DNA of 34,809 bases from Catalinimonas alkaloidigena (lineage in GTDB: Bacteria; Bacteroidota; Bacteroidia; Cytophagales; Cyclobacteriaceae), in the NCBI RefSeq assembly GCF_029504655.1, contig NZ_JAQFIL010000002.1:1-34809 (forward strand). Direction: 5' to 3'. Below are positions 1 to 8,076 of this stretch, piece after piece (the first letter of the stretch is position 1; the number at the start of each line of letters is the position of its first letter). Under the pieces are notes generated by a model. That model saw only the letters and a list, made by a program, of their open reading frames with translations, did no database searches and was not told where the DNA came from. A program made the position numbers and the translations under genes.

Positions 1-176
1 CCCCCATTGGTCTGGACATAGGTGCGGAGACTCCTGAAGAGATCGCCATTGCCATCATTGCTGAGGTTATGGGAAAATTTACGCAAAGAGCTGCCGGTTA
101 CTTGAAATTCCGCTCAGGCCCCATTCATCATCGGGATAGTACCAGCGATCAGGTTTTTAAAGAAGTCTTGTTATAA
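1..176 (+). CDS. xdhC: XdhC-family protein, C-terminal end (continues from base 34809)
   Basis: From base 3 the frame reads PIGLDIGAETPEEIAIAII and stops at 174-176. The PIGLDIGAETPEEIA segment is the hallmark C-terminal motif of XdhC/CoxI proteins. Bases 1-2 complete an alanine codon begun by base 34809, and the preceding residues there (WERIH) are what normally precedes this motif. This is therefore the 3' end of the gene that starts at 33831, split only by where the circle was opened. The iorA-like gene starts 158 bp downstream on the same strand. Confidence 0.9.
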   Translation, partial: PIGLDIGAETPEEIAIAIIAEVMGKFTQRAAGYLKFRSGPIHHRDSTSDQVFKEVLL

Positions 177-334
177 GAAATCAACATTAAACATCCATAT
201 GCATGGAAAAGAAGCATTCCTGGTAAGTCTATTGTGCATGATCATTCTTTAACTCATATATTCTTATAACTCAACACTATTTTATACTTGATATTATTAT
301 TTCTGCAAAAACTCATAAAACCCAGATTATTACC
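177..334 (+). promoter_or_regulatory. AT-rich leader between xdhC and the iorA-like gene
   Basis: This 158-bp spacer is strongly AT-rich and has no open frame worth calling. The gap is long enough to hold a separate promoter for the oxidoreductase pair, but I cannot pick out a convincing Bacteroidota -33/-7 pair. The ATG at 335 has no clear purine-rich ribosome site, as is usual in Bacteroidota. Confidence 0.3.
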
Positions 335-790
335 ATGGCAACTTTTAACCTGAATATCAACGGAAAGACACAGCAGGTAGATGTTGATCCAAGCACGCCC
401 ATGCTTTGGGTGTTAAGAGATCATCTCAAATTGGTAGGCACTAAATATGGCTGTGGCATAGCCCAATGTGGTGCCTGTACGGTACATCTGAATGGAACAG
501 CGGTACGCTCCTGTCAATTACCTGTTTCAGCAGTAGGTGATCAAGCTATTACAACCATAGAAGGACTTTCTGAAAAGGGAGACCATCCGGTGCAGAAAGC
601 ATGGCTGGAGCATGATGTCCCCCAGTGCGGCTATTGCCAGGCTGGTCAGATCATGACAGCAGCAGCCCTCCTGGACAAGAACGCTAATCCTAACGATGAA
701 GAAATAGAGACAGCCATGAATGGTAATATCTGCCGCTGTGGTACTTACACCAGGATTAAAAAAGCCATCAAAACAGCCACAACTCTATAA
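335..790 (+). CDS. iorA: (2Fe-2S)-binding small subunit of a molybdenum hydroxylase (isoquinoline 1-oxidoreductase alpha-like)
   Basis: Electron-transfer subunit of the xanthine oxidase family, carrying two [2Fe-2S] clusters between the molybdenum site and an outside acceptor. At 151 aa it has the family's usual length. The plant-type ferredoxin cluster ligands are Cys40, Cys45, Cys48 and Cys60 ([10 protein letters not shown], then SC). The second cluster ligands are Cys98, Cys101, Cys133 and Cys135 (QCGYCQAGQ and [10 protein letters not shown]). It lies 12 bp upstream of the large subunit on the same strand, so the two are certainly co-expressed. It has no signal of its own; in this family the small subunit is carried out with the Tat-tagged large subunit. 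There is no separate FAD subunit gene, as in IorAB and related aldehyde dehydrogenases, so electrons probably pass to a cytochrome or quinone. The substrate is not known; the symbol marks family only. Confidence 0.9.
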   Translation: MATFNLNINGKTQQVDVDPSTPMLWVLRDHLKLVGTKYGCGIAQCGACTVHLNGTAVRSCQLPVSAVGDQAITTIEGLSEKGDHPVQKAWLEHDVPQCGYCQAGQIMTAAALLDKNANPNDEEIETAMNGNICRCGTYTRIKKAIKTATTL

Positions 791-802
791 ACTTACCAGC
801 CT

Positions 803-3061
803 ATGACACGCGTAAAAACAAATATGAATAGAAGGTCTTTCATGAAAGCTTCTGCCCTAGCCGGTGGAGGTATGATGCTTAGCTTTAGTTGGCTGGCGGG
901 ATGTAACCCCACAGAGGAAGAGACCTTGGCCATGCCCAAAGAATGGTTTGAACTAAACAGCTATATCAAAATAGGAGACAATGGAGTGGTAACTTTAATG
1001 TCGCCTAATCCTGAATTTGGCTCCAATGTCAAAACTTCCATGCCGATGATTCTGGCCGATGAGTTGGGTGTGGATTGGAAGAATGTGATTGTAGCGCAAG
1101 CCAATTTTTATCCCGAACGATTTGATCGCCAGTTTACCGGAGGTAGCCAGGGCATTCGTCAGGGGTGGACGCCCTTACGTACAGCAGGAGCTACAGCCCG
1201 GCAAATGCTGGTGATGGCTGCTGCGCAAAACTGGAAGGTGCCTGTCGAAGAAATCACTACCGATGCTGGTACATTGCTCCATAAAGCTAGCGGCAAAAAA
1301 TCAGGTTATGGAGAAGTGGCTTCCCTGGCAGCAACGCTGGATGTACCCGAAGAAGTGGAATTAAAAGATGTCAAAAATTTTAACATCATAGGCCATTCCA
1401 AGAAAAATGTAGAAGGACAAAACATCGTGACCGGCAAGCCCATGTTTGCCATGGATCGTGATGAGGAAGGCATGCTGATTGCCATGATCGCCCATCCTCC
1501 TGCCTTTGGTCTGAAAGTAAAGTCAGTGGATACCAATGCAGTCAAATCCATGCCCGGCATCCGCGATGTTTTTGTATTTGAGACCCTTCCCGACGATTAC
1601 GAAAGAAACGGCTTTGACACCACCTCTTTCACCGAACTGATCGCCATTGTAGGAAACACTACCTGGGAGGTGATGAACGCTAAAAAGGCCTTGAAAGCAG
1701 AGTGGGAAGAAGCCCCTGACAAAGAAGTGACAGTAGCCGGATGGCGTGGTAAAGAGACCATACTGATTCCCGGTGGTATTGAAAGTACCGACGGACACAA
1801 AGCACAGATGGAAGAAATGGGCAGGAAGAAGGCGCAGGAGCTCAGAAGGGATGGTGATCCGGAGGGAGCCTTTAAAAACGCTGCCAAAGTCATTGAGCGT
1901 ACTTACAATGCGCCTTACCTGGCGCACAACTGTATGGAGCCGATGAACTGCTTTGCCAACGTCACTGCTGATAAGGCTGAGGTCTATGGTCCCACCCAGG
2001 CACCGGAATTCACCATGCAGGCAATCTCCGCCTGTTTGAAAATACCCCGGGAAAATATACAGATTAATCTGGCTAGAATGGGAGGAGGATTTGGACAGCG
2101 GGCCTACGGACATCACATGGTAGAAGCAGCGCTCATTTCCCAAAAGGTGAAGGCACCGGTCAAGATGATCTATACTCGTGAGGATGATATGACCTACGGT
2201 ATCTACCGACCTACCTACACCGCTACATACCGGGCAGCCTTGGATGAAAATAACAATCTGATAGCCTTCCACGTCAAAGGCGGAGGAATACCTGAACATG
2301 CCGTGCATGCAGACCGCTTTCCTGCTGGTGCGGTAGATAACTACCTGGCCGAAGGATGGGCGCTTAACTCCAACATTACCATTGGGGCCTTTCGTGCTCC
2401 TCGTTCCAACTTTATTGCCGGAGCAGAGCAATCCTTCCTGGATGAACTGGCAGAACAGGCTGGTAAAGACCCGATTGATTTTCGCCTGGAGCTTCTGGAG
2501 CGGGCCAAAAATAATCCGGTAGGTGAGGACAATGATTATGACCCTGACCGTTACGCTGGCGTTTTGAAGCTGGTGAAGGAAAAGTCCAAATGGAATGAAA
2601 AGCCTGCTGGTGTACATCGGGGTGTGTCTGCTTATTTCTGCCATAACAGCTATGTAGCTGAGGTGCTGGATCTGAAGATGGAGGACAACATGCCCAAAGT
2701 GGAAAATGTCTACGCTGCTGTAGATTGTGGCATCGTAGTCAATCCTGATGCTGCTGTAAATATGGGCGAAGGGGCTATCGTGGATGGTATTGGCAATGCT
2801 TTCTTTGGTGAGTTGACTTTTATAGATGGCGTACCTCAGAAAAAGAACTTTGACCAGTATCGCATGATCCGCCAAAAAGAAGCTCCCAAATCCATTGAAG
2901 TTCATTTTGTACAGAATGAACACGCCCCTACCGGTCTGGGTGAACCTTTGTTTCCCCCGGTATTTGCAGCAGTCGCCAATGCTTTGTATCAGGCCACAGG
3001 CAAGCGTTTTTATAACCAGCCTTTTGCACAAAATTTAGATACTTCCGAATTGCAGATGTAG
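803..3061 (+). CDS. iorB: Molybdopterin-binding large subunit with Tat signal (isoquinoline 1-oxidoreductase beta-like / aldehyde oxidoreductase)
   Basis: Catalytic subunit of a xanthine-oxidase-family hydroxylase, holding the molybdenum cofactor; the family oxidises aldehydes or N-heterocycles with water as oxygen donor. The N-terminus has a twin-arginine signal (NRRSFMKAS, then a hydrophobic stretch to LAGC), so the folded complex is exported. MGGGFGQRAYG near residue 425 and AFRAPRSNFIAGAEQ near residue 530 are cofactor-binding segments. GLGEPLFPP has Glu714 in the place of the catalytic glutamate. At 752 aa it has the usual length for the IorB type. ATG at 803 is used here, but ATG at 824, seven codons in, would put the arginines closer to the start and is equally plausible. 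It follows the small subunit by 12 bp and ends in a hairpin terminator. Maturation presumably needs the xdhC gene just upstream. Confidence 0.9.
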   Translation: MTRVKTNMNRRSFMKASALAGGGMMLSFSWLAGCNPTEEETLAMPKEWFELNSYIKIGDNGVVTLMSPNPEFGSNVKTSMPMILADELGVDWKNVIVAQANFYPERFDRQFTGGSQGIRQGWTPLRTAGATARQMLVMAAAQNWKVPVEEITTDAGTLLHKASGKKSGYGEVASLAATLDVPEEVELKDVKNFNIIGHSKKNVEGQNIVTGKPMFAMDRDEEGMLIAMIAHPPAFGLKVKSVDTNAVKSMPGIRDVFVFETLPDDYERNGFDTTSFTELIAIVGNTTWEVMNAKKALKAEWEEAPDKEVTVAGWRGKETILIPGGIESTDGHKAQMEEMGRKKAQELRRDGDPEGAFKNAAKVIERTYNAPYLAHNCMEPMNCFANVTADKAEVYGPTQAPEFTMQAISACLKIPRENIQINLARMGGGFGQRAYGHHMVEAALISQKVKAPVKMIYTREDDMTYGIYRPTYTATYRAALDENNNLIAFHVKGGGIPEHAVHADRFPAGAVDNYLAEGWALNSNITIGAFRAPRSNFIAGAEQSFLDELAEQAGKDPIDFRLELLERAKNNPVGEDNDYDPDRYAGVLKLVKEKSKWNEKPAGVHRGVSAYFCHNSYVAEVLDLKMEDNMPKVENVYAAVDCGIVVNPDAAVNMGEGAIVDGIGNAFFGELTFIDGVPQKKNFDQYRMIRQKEAPKSIEVHFVQNEHAPTGLGEPLFPPVFAAVANALYQATGKRFYNQPFAQNLDTSELQM

Positions 3062-3089
3062 ATGTGAGAAATGAAAGAATTGAAGCTTT

Positions 3090-3130
3090 ATAACCGTATC
3101 TTCAAGAGCAGGATACGGTTATGTTTTTTT
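3090..3130 (+). terminator. Rho-independent terminator after the iorB-like gene
   Basis: A perfect 11-bp stem pairs bases 3090-3100 (ATAACCGTATC) with 3112-3122, with an 11-base loop. Seven thymines follow at 3124-3130. It sits 29 bp after the stop codon and closes the xdhC-iorA-iorB transcription unit. Confidence 0.85.
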
Positions 3131-3263
3131 AAAATTGAGGGTGCTGATATACTACAACTTTCACACTACGGTTCAATAATCGCTTATATGTTAAACAACC
3201 TATACCCTACCCCTGAATCCGTTAATGTTAATTAAATTTAACGCTTTCAGTGATTTCTTCTTT

Positions 3264-3449
3264 TTATAATTTCTCTATCTCTTCTTTATTTAACCCAGTG
3301 ATTGTTGATATTTTTTCAATGCGGTCACCATACTTTTTCATTGATCTGGCTATCTCAAATTCTCTTTCACTAGCCCCTTCTTTTTTAGCAGTTTCAATTA
3401 CACTGAATTGATCTCTATAGATCTTTAACCTTTCTTCGTATGCTTTCAT
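3264..3449 (-). pseudogene. Isolated C-terminal tail of an Rpn-family (PD-(D/E)XK) nuclease
   Basis: The 61 residues match the usual ending of Bacteroidota Rpn recombination-promoting nucleases / putative transposases. These end with a KAYEERLKIYRD helix, a charged stretch (ETAKKEGASE), then a small helical module (ARSMKKYGDRIEKI, ITGLNKEEIEKL). The nuclease core with its catalytic residues is absent. Upstream the frame is open for only about 13 more codons before a stop inside the end of parB. It starts 31 bp after the parB stop on the same strand. The simplest reading is a remnant joined to parB by deletion. A working small protein is also possible, because some Rpn genes make a short C-terminal product from an internal start that restrains the full nuclease. 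The family match is my recognition of the pattern, not a search. Confidence 0.6.
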
Positions 3450-3480
3450 CTCTTCTGAATTTTGAAAGATAAACGAGTTA

Positions 3481-4371
3481 TCAGCTCTCTAATATCTTTA
3501 AAAACTCTTTGAAATTTTGTCTTAACTCTTTGATTATTTCTTTACGTTTTGGGTCACCTTTACTCATTTTTAATGCCTTATTGGTAAGAGATGCTAATGA
3601 TTTTTTTAGTGCTTTGATCTTGTCGCTATCAGGAGCTTCCTCCTCTTCCATTGACTCATTTTGCAGCAGGGTAATAGTCTTTTCCAGACTATCTGTATCT
3701 CGTAATTTCTTCTGAATCTGCTTGAGATATTTAGGTTCACTATCTACTAAGCTAGTAATGGTTTTTTTACCTGCTTTGATATTTCCATTAAGAATATTCC
3801 ATCGTAAATCCTGATCATTACCAGTCAATTTTTCCAACGCCAATGCAAATTGACCATCTCTGCGAATAGTTTTTTCGTTTACACCATACTCTTCGGATAG
3901 TTTCGCAGCAGTAGGAGAGTGCAAGTGGACATCTTGTCCATTTGCTTCTTTTCGCTCTCTATTTCCACCCCAGGTATACTTTTCGTTTTCATACCTGATC
4001 CCTCTTAGGTAGCTCATTTGTAAAGGAGTAAGATTTCGTCGAGCCATCTGATTACCTATCATCCAATCTTTAACTTCTCCTTTATTATTGAAGTTTTTAA
4101 GACGAATATCAAATTTGATATTATTTTTTTGACATAGCCTATATCGGTTGTGACCATCTATCAAAATAAAGCTATCTCCCGATTGCCATACTATCAATGG
4201 CTCTCTACAGCCTTCTTGTTTGAGGCTCACTTCAAGCTGTTCTAATTCATCTTCTGAAAGAGGAGGAATGAGACCATCCAGTTCTGGATCAATAGTAATA
4301 TTGTTTTTTATATCATTTTCTGCACCCTTAAATAGGGCAACGCTCAACTTTTCTCTCTTACTCTTAGCCAT
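3481..4371 (-). CDS. parB: ParB-type plasmid partition protein
   Basis: Centromere-binding partner of ParA. The ParB/RepB/Spo0J N-terminal nuclease-like domain is visible: LEVSLKQEGCREPLIVW, then the box with DGHNRYRL at residues 72-79 that replaces the GHRRYR motif. A motif close to NQMARRNLTPLQMSYLRG follows, then a helix-turn-helix region (AAKLSEEYGVNEKTIRRDG). The C-terminal third is lysine- and glutamate-rich and probably forms a dimerising coiled coil. At 296 aa it is typical for a plasmid ParB. Its ATG overlaps the parA stop by 8 bases, a sign of translational coupling. The CTP-binding arginines are partly replaced (HNRYR instead of HRRYR), so the variant is divergent. I could not identify parS; it could lie near the origin or in the parA-rep gap. 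Confidence 0.85.
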   Translation of the reverse strand: MAKSKREKLSVALFKGAENDIKNNITIDPELDGLIPPLSEDELEQLEVSLKQEGCREPLIVWQSGDSFILIDGHNRYRLCQKNNIKFDIRLKNFNNKGEVKDWMIGNQMARRNLTPLQMSYLRGIRYENEKYTWGGNRERKEANGQDVHLHSPTAAKLSEEYGVNEKTIRRDGQFALALEKLTGNDQDLRWNILNGNIKAGKKTITSLVDSEPKYLKQIQKKLRDTDSLEKTITLLQNESMEEEEAPDSDKIKALKKSLASLTNKALKMSKGDPKRKEIIKELRQNFKEFLKILES

Positions 4372-5116
4372 GATATACTAATTTACCCAACATCTCTTTG
4401 GTTAGTGATTTATAATCTTCAGCGGCTGCACATTTACTATCGTAGGAAAAAATATCTTGTTTTAGTGAGCTTGCTTCAACGACAGAAATATTCCTTCGTA
4501 TCATAGATTGATACACTAAACCATTATAAGTATCACGAACTGCATCGATAATGCTTTTACTCATTACAGTATGATCAATTTGTGTAATTAGGATACCTGA
4601 TACATTGAGGGTTGAATTAAGACCTTTAGCACTTTCTACTGCTGCCATAATGGTGTCCATTCCCTTTGTAGGCAGATATTGACTTTGTAAAACAATCATT
4701 ACATCAGTTGAAGCTAGTAAAGCATTATTTGTTAATATACCCAAGGAGGGAGGACAATCAATTAGAACATAATCATACTCATTTTTAACAGCTGCCAGTG
4801 CATTTTTTAAAGCAAGATACCCCTTGACTTGTAAGGCTTGTAATTTACTTTCAGCTACTGTCAAATCTAGGTCTGAAGGAACAATGTCAAGAGTTTCACT
4901 AAGTCGTACAATTGGAAGAGGTTTATCTTCACAAAAGGTATGATAAATACTTTGCTCTGGATCTTCAATTCCTACTGATTGTGATAAATTTGCTTGAGGG
5001 TCAATATCAACAATCAATACTTTATAACCTTCAATTGAAAGGGCTTTTCCCAAGTTAAGAGTGGTGGTAGTTTTCCCAACTCCTCCTTTATGATTAATTA
5101 TACTTTTGATGACCAT
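4364..5116 (-). CDS. parA: ParA-type partition ATPase
   Basis: Walker-type ATPase that positions plasmid copies on the nucleoid together with ParB. The deviant Walker A motif KGGVGKTTT lies at residues 10-18. Walker A' (VDIDPQANLSQ) is near residue 40, and Walker B (YVLIDCPPSLG) near residue 120. At 250 aa, without an N-terminal helix-turn-helix, it belongs to the short Soj-like group that does not act as its own DNA-binding repressor. It begins 50 bp after the rep stop and its end overlaps parB by 8 bases, so rep-parA-parB is probably one leftward transcript. Confidence 0.93.
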   Translation of the reverse strand: MVIKSIINHKGGVGKTTTTLNLGKALSIEGYKVLIVDIDPQANLSQSVGIEDPEQSIYHTFCEDKPLPIVRLSETLDIVPSDLDLTVAESKLQALQVKGYLALKNALAAVKNEYDYVLIDCPPSLGILTNNALLASTDVMIVLQSQYLPTKGMDTIMAAVESAKGLNSTLNVSGILITQIDHTVMSKSIIDAVRDTYNGLVYQSMIRRNISVVEASSLKQDIFSYDSKCAAAEDYKSLTKEMLGKLVYHG

Positions 5117-5166
5117 ACTAAATGATTAATTAAAATGTTACAGCTTTTGGAGCATGAATATCATGT

Positions 5167-6216
5167 CTAATGCTCTTGAGATTTTGTCTCGCTACTCTTC
5201 TCCTCATTTTCTAATAGATTATCCAAGCACTCTTTACTTATCTTGTATACTTCAAGTAAAGACCTTTCGCTACCTACATAATTAGCTTGCAATCCATAAA
5301 CACTCTTTCTAAGCTCTTTATGTTCAATTTTTTCTTTGTAGTGAGAAACTTCTGCAATAGAGAAGCCTAATTGAAGCATCCATTTGCTTAGTTGATCCAA
5401 ATTTGTAGTCTTTTCTTTTCTGCGAGAGACGTGAGTAACAGAATGTATTCCGCTATCTAAATTTATGATTTGCTGTCCATTTTTTAACTGAGACTTAGGT
5501 ATTCTTTTAGCTTTTTCCTTTTTATTGAACCCTATTTTCTTACCAAAGAAAAACTTTAGCTTAACTACTTTTCGCGTCCCGCATTTATCTTCTCTGAAAG
5601 TAAAAGGATAGTTATTTTTTTCTAGGTCTTCCTGTACAGGTATCAGTACCCTATTTTTGAAGTTTGAATAAAGTTTATACTTTTTTTCTAAATGCAACAT
5701 CTCTTTTAGTTCGTCCACTCTAACCTCAAAATACCCTGAGTCTTCGAACTGTACCAGGAACCAAAAGAATCGGTAGGAGTAAACACTATTGAGATTATTC
5801 CACCTCTGATATTCTACTGCTTTAAAATTCTCTGATAAATTTAATAGATATGGAGCCGCTTTGGCATTAAAACATGCTACAATATATCCTTCACCCTCAG
5901 TGTATGAGCAGATGCTCATTAAAGGAATAGACTCCCATTTTTTTCTACCTCCCTTGATAGTCTGTTCTATCTGTAAACTCTTCCTAGTGAGTTCATGTGT
6001 CGCTGCCTTAATTTCTGTATAGTGAATTGACTTCTTCGCACTTTGTAACATTTGACAGGGGATACGAATATCTCTAAACTCTTTATCGTCTTTTCTAATC
6101 TGCAACAGCATATAAACAAATATTCTCAGCTCGTTTAAACTCATGTCAAAACGAGCATTTATGAGTTTTTTGTGTTGTACTACTAGCTTTCGCGGATTGT
6201 GATATTCTACAAGCAT
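5167..6216 (-). CDS. rep: Plasmid replication initiator, Rep_3 / RepB family
   Basis: Initiator that binds iterons and opens the origin. The first half matches the Rep_3 winged-helix domain: NPRKLVVQHKKLINARFD near the start and LRIFVYMLLQIRKDD. A second winged helix follows (YSYRFFWFLVQFEDSGYFEVRV, then LKEMLHLEKKYKLYSNFKNRVL), which is very characteristic. The C-terminal third is basic and variable. Length is 349 aa. It is transcribed away from the iteron region, and two iteron-like copies in inverted orientation lie 82-170 bp upstream of its start, where an initiator often represses its own promoter. The ATG at 6214-6216 gives the usual N-terminus. The gene name is generic. Confidence 0.92.
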   Translation of the reverse strand: MLVEYHNPRKLVVQHKKLINARFDMSLNELRIFVYMLLQIRKDDKEFRDIRIPCQMLQSAKKSIHYTEIKAATHELTRKSLQIEQTIKGGRKKWESIPLMSICSYTEGEGYIVACFNAKAAPYLLNLSENFKAVEYQRWNNLNSVYSYRFFWFLVQFEDSGYFEVRVDELKEMLHLEKKYKLYSNFKNRVLIPVQEDLEKNNYPFTFREDKCGTRKVVKLKFFFGKKIGFNKKEKAKRIPKSQLKNGQQIINLDSGIHSVTHVSRRKEKTTNLDQLSKWMLQLGFSIAEVSHYKEKIEHKELRKSVYGLQANYVGSERSLLEVYKISKECLDNLLENEEKSSETKSQEH

Positions 6217-6297
6217 AGAGTTTATGTAATTCCAAAGGTCAATTTATAATATTTTGGCTACTTCAACATACGAAGTTTAACGTTCATTGTAATTTGT

Positions 6298-6397
6298 CGT
6301 CGAATTTGTAATAGTTCGGAAAATTTAAATAACCCGTATTCCAGTCGATTTTTGACTTATGAGATTTTATTTTGGGTTTTTACATCGAAATTGTAAT
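6298..6397 (-). repeat. Two inverted iteron copies upstream of rep
   Basis: Copies at 6298-6312 (CGTCGAATTTGTAAT) and 6385-6397 (TCGAAATTGTAAT) are the reverse complement of the main iteron. A weaker trace may lie near 6344-6353. They sit between the AT-rich segment and the rep start at 6216. Inverted initiator sites in this place are typical operators by which Rep represses its own gene; that role is inferred. Confidence 0.75.
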
Positions 6398-6554
6398 AGT
6401 TAGAATTGATAATAATTTTTTTTTAACAATTAATATCTTCTCAGACTGTTTATTCAATACTAAATAAATAAAGTTTATTTTAATTTATTAATATTTATAT
6501 ATGTTTATAGGGTGCAGTAAGCATCTGATTAACAGTTGTTTACATGCCATTACT

Positions 6555-6786
6555 ATTACATTTTCGATTAATTCTATTACATTCTCGACGCAAAGTATTA
6601 CGAATTCGACGCTTTACTAATACATTTTCGACTTATTCTATTACAAATTCGACGTCTATTACATTTTCGATCCCAATTGTTCTTTTCTAGCTCAAAAGCC
6701 GTATTTCTTTTGTTTATTGACTTTAAACTATTACAAATTCGACGCAAAATACCCTTCACTTCCAACAAACTATTACAAATTCGACG
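6555..6786 (+). repeat. Eight direct iterons, consensus CTATTACAAATTCGACG
   Basis: Core copies lie at 6555-6567, 6576-6590, 6597-6611, 6619-6632, 6640-6654, 6658-6670, 6730-6744 and 6772-6786. The most common form is ATTACAAATTCGACG; variants have ACATTTTCGA or ACGAATTCGACG. Start-to-start spacing is about 21 bases for the first five and 18 for the sixth; the last two stand apart, separated by 72 and 42 bases. Spacings near two helical turns are what cooperative Rep binding needs. All eight face the same way, toward the toxin-antitoxin genes. Confidence 0.9.
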
Positions 6787-6897
6787 TTTAAGTTTATTTA
6801 ATTGAATTGGCCCGTAAGATGGTTGCTTAGATCAGAAACCGATAGCAATCTTCATTAATCTCTTTTGTCCATGTAAAACTTCTCATTCATCTTGGCA

Positions 6898-6924
6898 AAT
6901 AAGTGAGACACTTTCTCACTTATT
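6898..6924. promoter_or_regulatory. Perfect palindrome upstream of the toxin-antitoxin pair (probable operator)
   Basis: AATAAGTGAGA at 6898-6908 pairs perfectly with 6914-6924, leaving a 5-base centre. It lies 81 bp before the likely toxin start at 7005. Toxin-antitoxin operons are usually repressed by their antitoxin at such a palindrome. There is no T-run, so a terminator is unlikely. Confidence 0.6.
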
Positions 6925-7004
6925 CAGGATCATAACCTATGCCTCATTTGCTGCGTTTGTTAATATGGCTGAAATTCCCTAAAGTTGGGAATAATTTTGA
7001 ATGG

Positions 7005-7313
7005 ATGATTGTTGAATTTGAAGATGAATATTTGCTGGATCTTTACAAAGGTAAACCTAAGGGAAAGCCAAAGTATCAGGCTACTGTAGTCAAACAGTAT
7101 CGTAAGACTGTAAGAGTGTTACAGATGGTAAATGGTATTCAAGGGCTAAGAAGTTTTAGGAGCCTGAATTTTGAAGCTTTAAGTGGTAATCTCCAAGGAC
7201 TATTTTCTGTTAGGGTCAATAAACAATATCGAGTCCTCTTTAGGATCAAAGACGATCAGCTTCAAATTGAAAAAGTGATTTCAATTACAGAACTCAGTAA
7301 ACATTACGAATAA
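7005..7313 (+). CDS. higB: HigB/RelE-type mRNA-cutting toxin
   Basis: Toxin of a type II toxin-antitoxin pair; HigB toxins cut mRNA on the ribosome. An upstream ATG at 6939 extends the frame, but those 22 residues do not resemble the family. The ATG at 7005 gives MIVEFEDEYLLDLY, a normal HigB beginning, and a protein of 102 aa. Family features are QYRKTVRVLQMVNGIQGL, the LRSFRSLNFEAL segment, VRVNKQYRVLFRI with its conserved basic and aromatic residues, and a closing VISITELSKHYE. The stop overlaps the antitoxin ATG by one base (TAATG). Toxin-before-antitoxin order is the HigBA arrangement. On a plasmid it most likely serves post-segregational stability. Confidence 0.88.
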   Translation: MIVEFEDEYLLDLYKGKPKGKPKYQATVVKQYRKTVRVLQMVNGIQGLRSFRSLNFEALSGNLQGLFSVRVNKQYRVLFRIKDDQLQIEKVISITELSKHYE

Positions 7314-7612
7314 TGGCAAATTATAAAGTAGTAGACAAAAATGGAGTCGAGGTTCAAAGTGCGGAGCCTATTCATCCGGGTGAAATTCTTTTGGATGAAC
7401 TAGAAGCACGTGAGATACCTCAAAATGCTTTTGCAAAGGAGCTTGGCATGAAAGCTTCCCATCTCAATGAAATTATTCACGGAAAAAGAAATATTAGCCC
7501 ATCTATGGCTTTAAAATTAGAGACTCTGCTGGAAATCAGTGCTAGCTTTTGGGTGCGACTGCAAGCCGAGTACGATCTTGATAAAGTAAGGTTAGAAAAA
7601 GCGAGTGTCTAA
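7313..7612 (+). CDS. higA: HigA-type antitoxin, XRE helix-turn-helix
   Basis: 99-aa antitoxin. IHPGEILLDELEAREIPQ is the HigA/VapI-type opening. The helix-turn-helix follows (QNAFAKELGMKASHLNEII, then HGKRNISPSMALKLETLL), and the family tail is present (SASFWVRLQAEYDLDKVR). It should bind and neutralise the toxin and, with it, repress the pair at the palindrome at 6898-6924. It overlaps the toxin stop by one base. I see no terminator directly after it. Confidence 0.92.
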   Translation: MANYKVVDKNGVEVQSAEPIHPGEILLDELEAREIPQNAFAKELGMKASHLNEIIHGKRNISPSMALKLETLLEISASFWVRLQAEYDLDKVRLEKASV

Positions 7613-8008
7613 AAATATATGGTTAGAGCTTCATTAATTCCATCCAGATAATGAGCCAAAGTGAAGAAGTCATGTTCACTCTCGAGATTGACTTGGTTGC
7701 TGGTTAAGGTGGCTTCTGGTTGCTAAAAATTTACATATGTATCTAGCTTATGTATTTAGTTGAAAAAAGAGTAGGAGAGAGGTGAGAGAAAAGTCTACTT
7801 TGTCTTATTAACTTTGCATCCAATCAATTTTTACAGTTAATCATTACTGGAAAAAGGAGGGTTTATTTTATAATGATTTACCATTAAAATGGCTTTCCAA
7901 CTGGATCGTATTTAGCAGTCTTCCTAAATGCTCATGTTAGAAAACTCATGATCACCAGTACCATTTAGTACTATGAATGAAGCACTGGGTTTGCATACCA
8001 AACACCCG
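7613..8008. other. Non-coding stretch, nothing identified
   Basis: About 400 bp between the antitoxin and the hairpin at 8010. A short rightward frame at 7973-8173 runs antisense over the next gene and has no family features. I see no RNA gene, repeat or clear promoter here. Confidence 0.5.
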
Positions 8009-8009
8009 A

Positions 8010-8028
8010 AAAAAAGTAGCACTTTTTT
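8010..8028 (-). terminator. Small hairpin, possible terminator of the FGE-like gene
   Basis: AAAAAAGT at 8010-8017 pairs with ACTTTTTT at 8021-8028 around a three-base loop. It lies about 50 bp beyond the stop of the leftward gene ending at 8077. The stem is nearly all A-T, so it would be weak; T-runs on both strands allow action in either direction. Confidence 0.4.
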
Positions 8029-8076
8029 ATGGTGGAATAGGGGAGAGGCTAATCAAGAGAGAAAAATCCTCAAAGA

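Larger units (their letters stand above)
6217..6830. other. Replication origin region (oriV): iterons plus AT-rich segment
   Basis: No gene lies between rep and the toxin-antitoxin pair. The stretch holds eight direct iterons at 6555-6786 and two inverted ones at 6298-6397. Between them 6400-6510 is extremely AT-rich and is the natural candidate for strand opening. Adjacency to a Rep_3 initiator makes the origin call strong. I did not find a convincing DnaA box by eye. Confidence 0.85.

Noticed and set aside
1523..3031. Long leftward open frame (502 codons) opposite the iorB-like gene
   Set aside because: It is antisense to a strongly conserved molybdenum hydroxylase frame, has no domain features and no own upstream region.
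6555..6786. Short spaced repeats considered as a small CRISPR array
   Set aside because: Units are only 15-17 bp with irregular spacing, there are no cas genes, and the location beside a Rep_3 gene explains them as iterons.
6939..7004. Upstream extension of the toxin start
   Set aside because: The extra 22 residues do not resemble HigB beginnings; the ATG at 7005 does.
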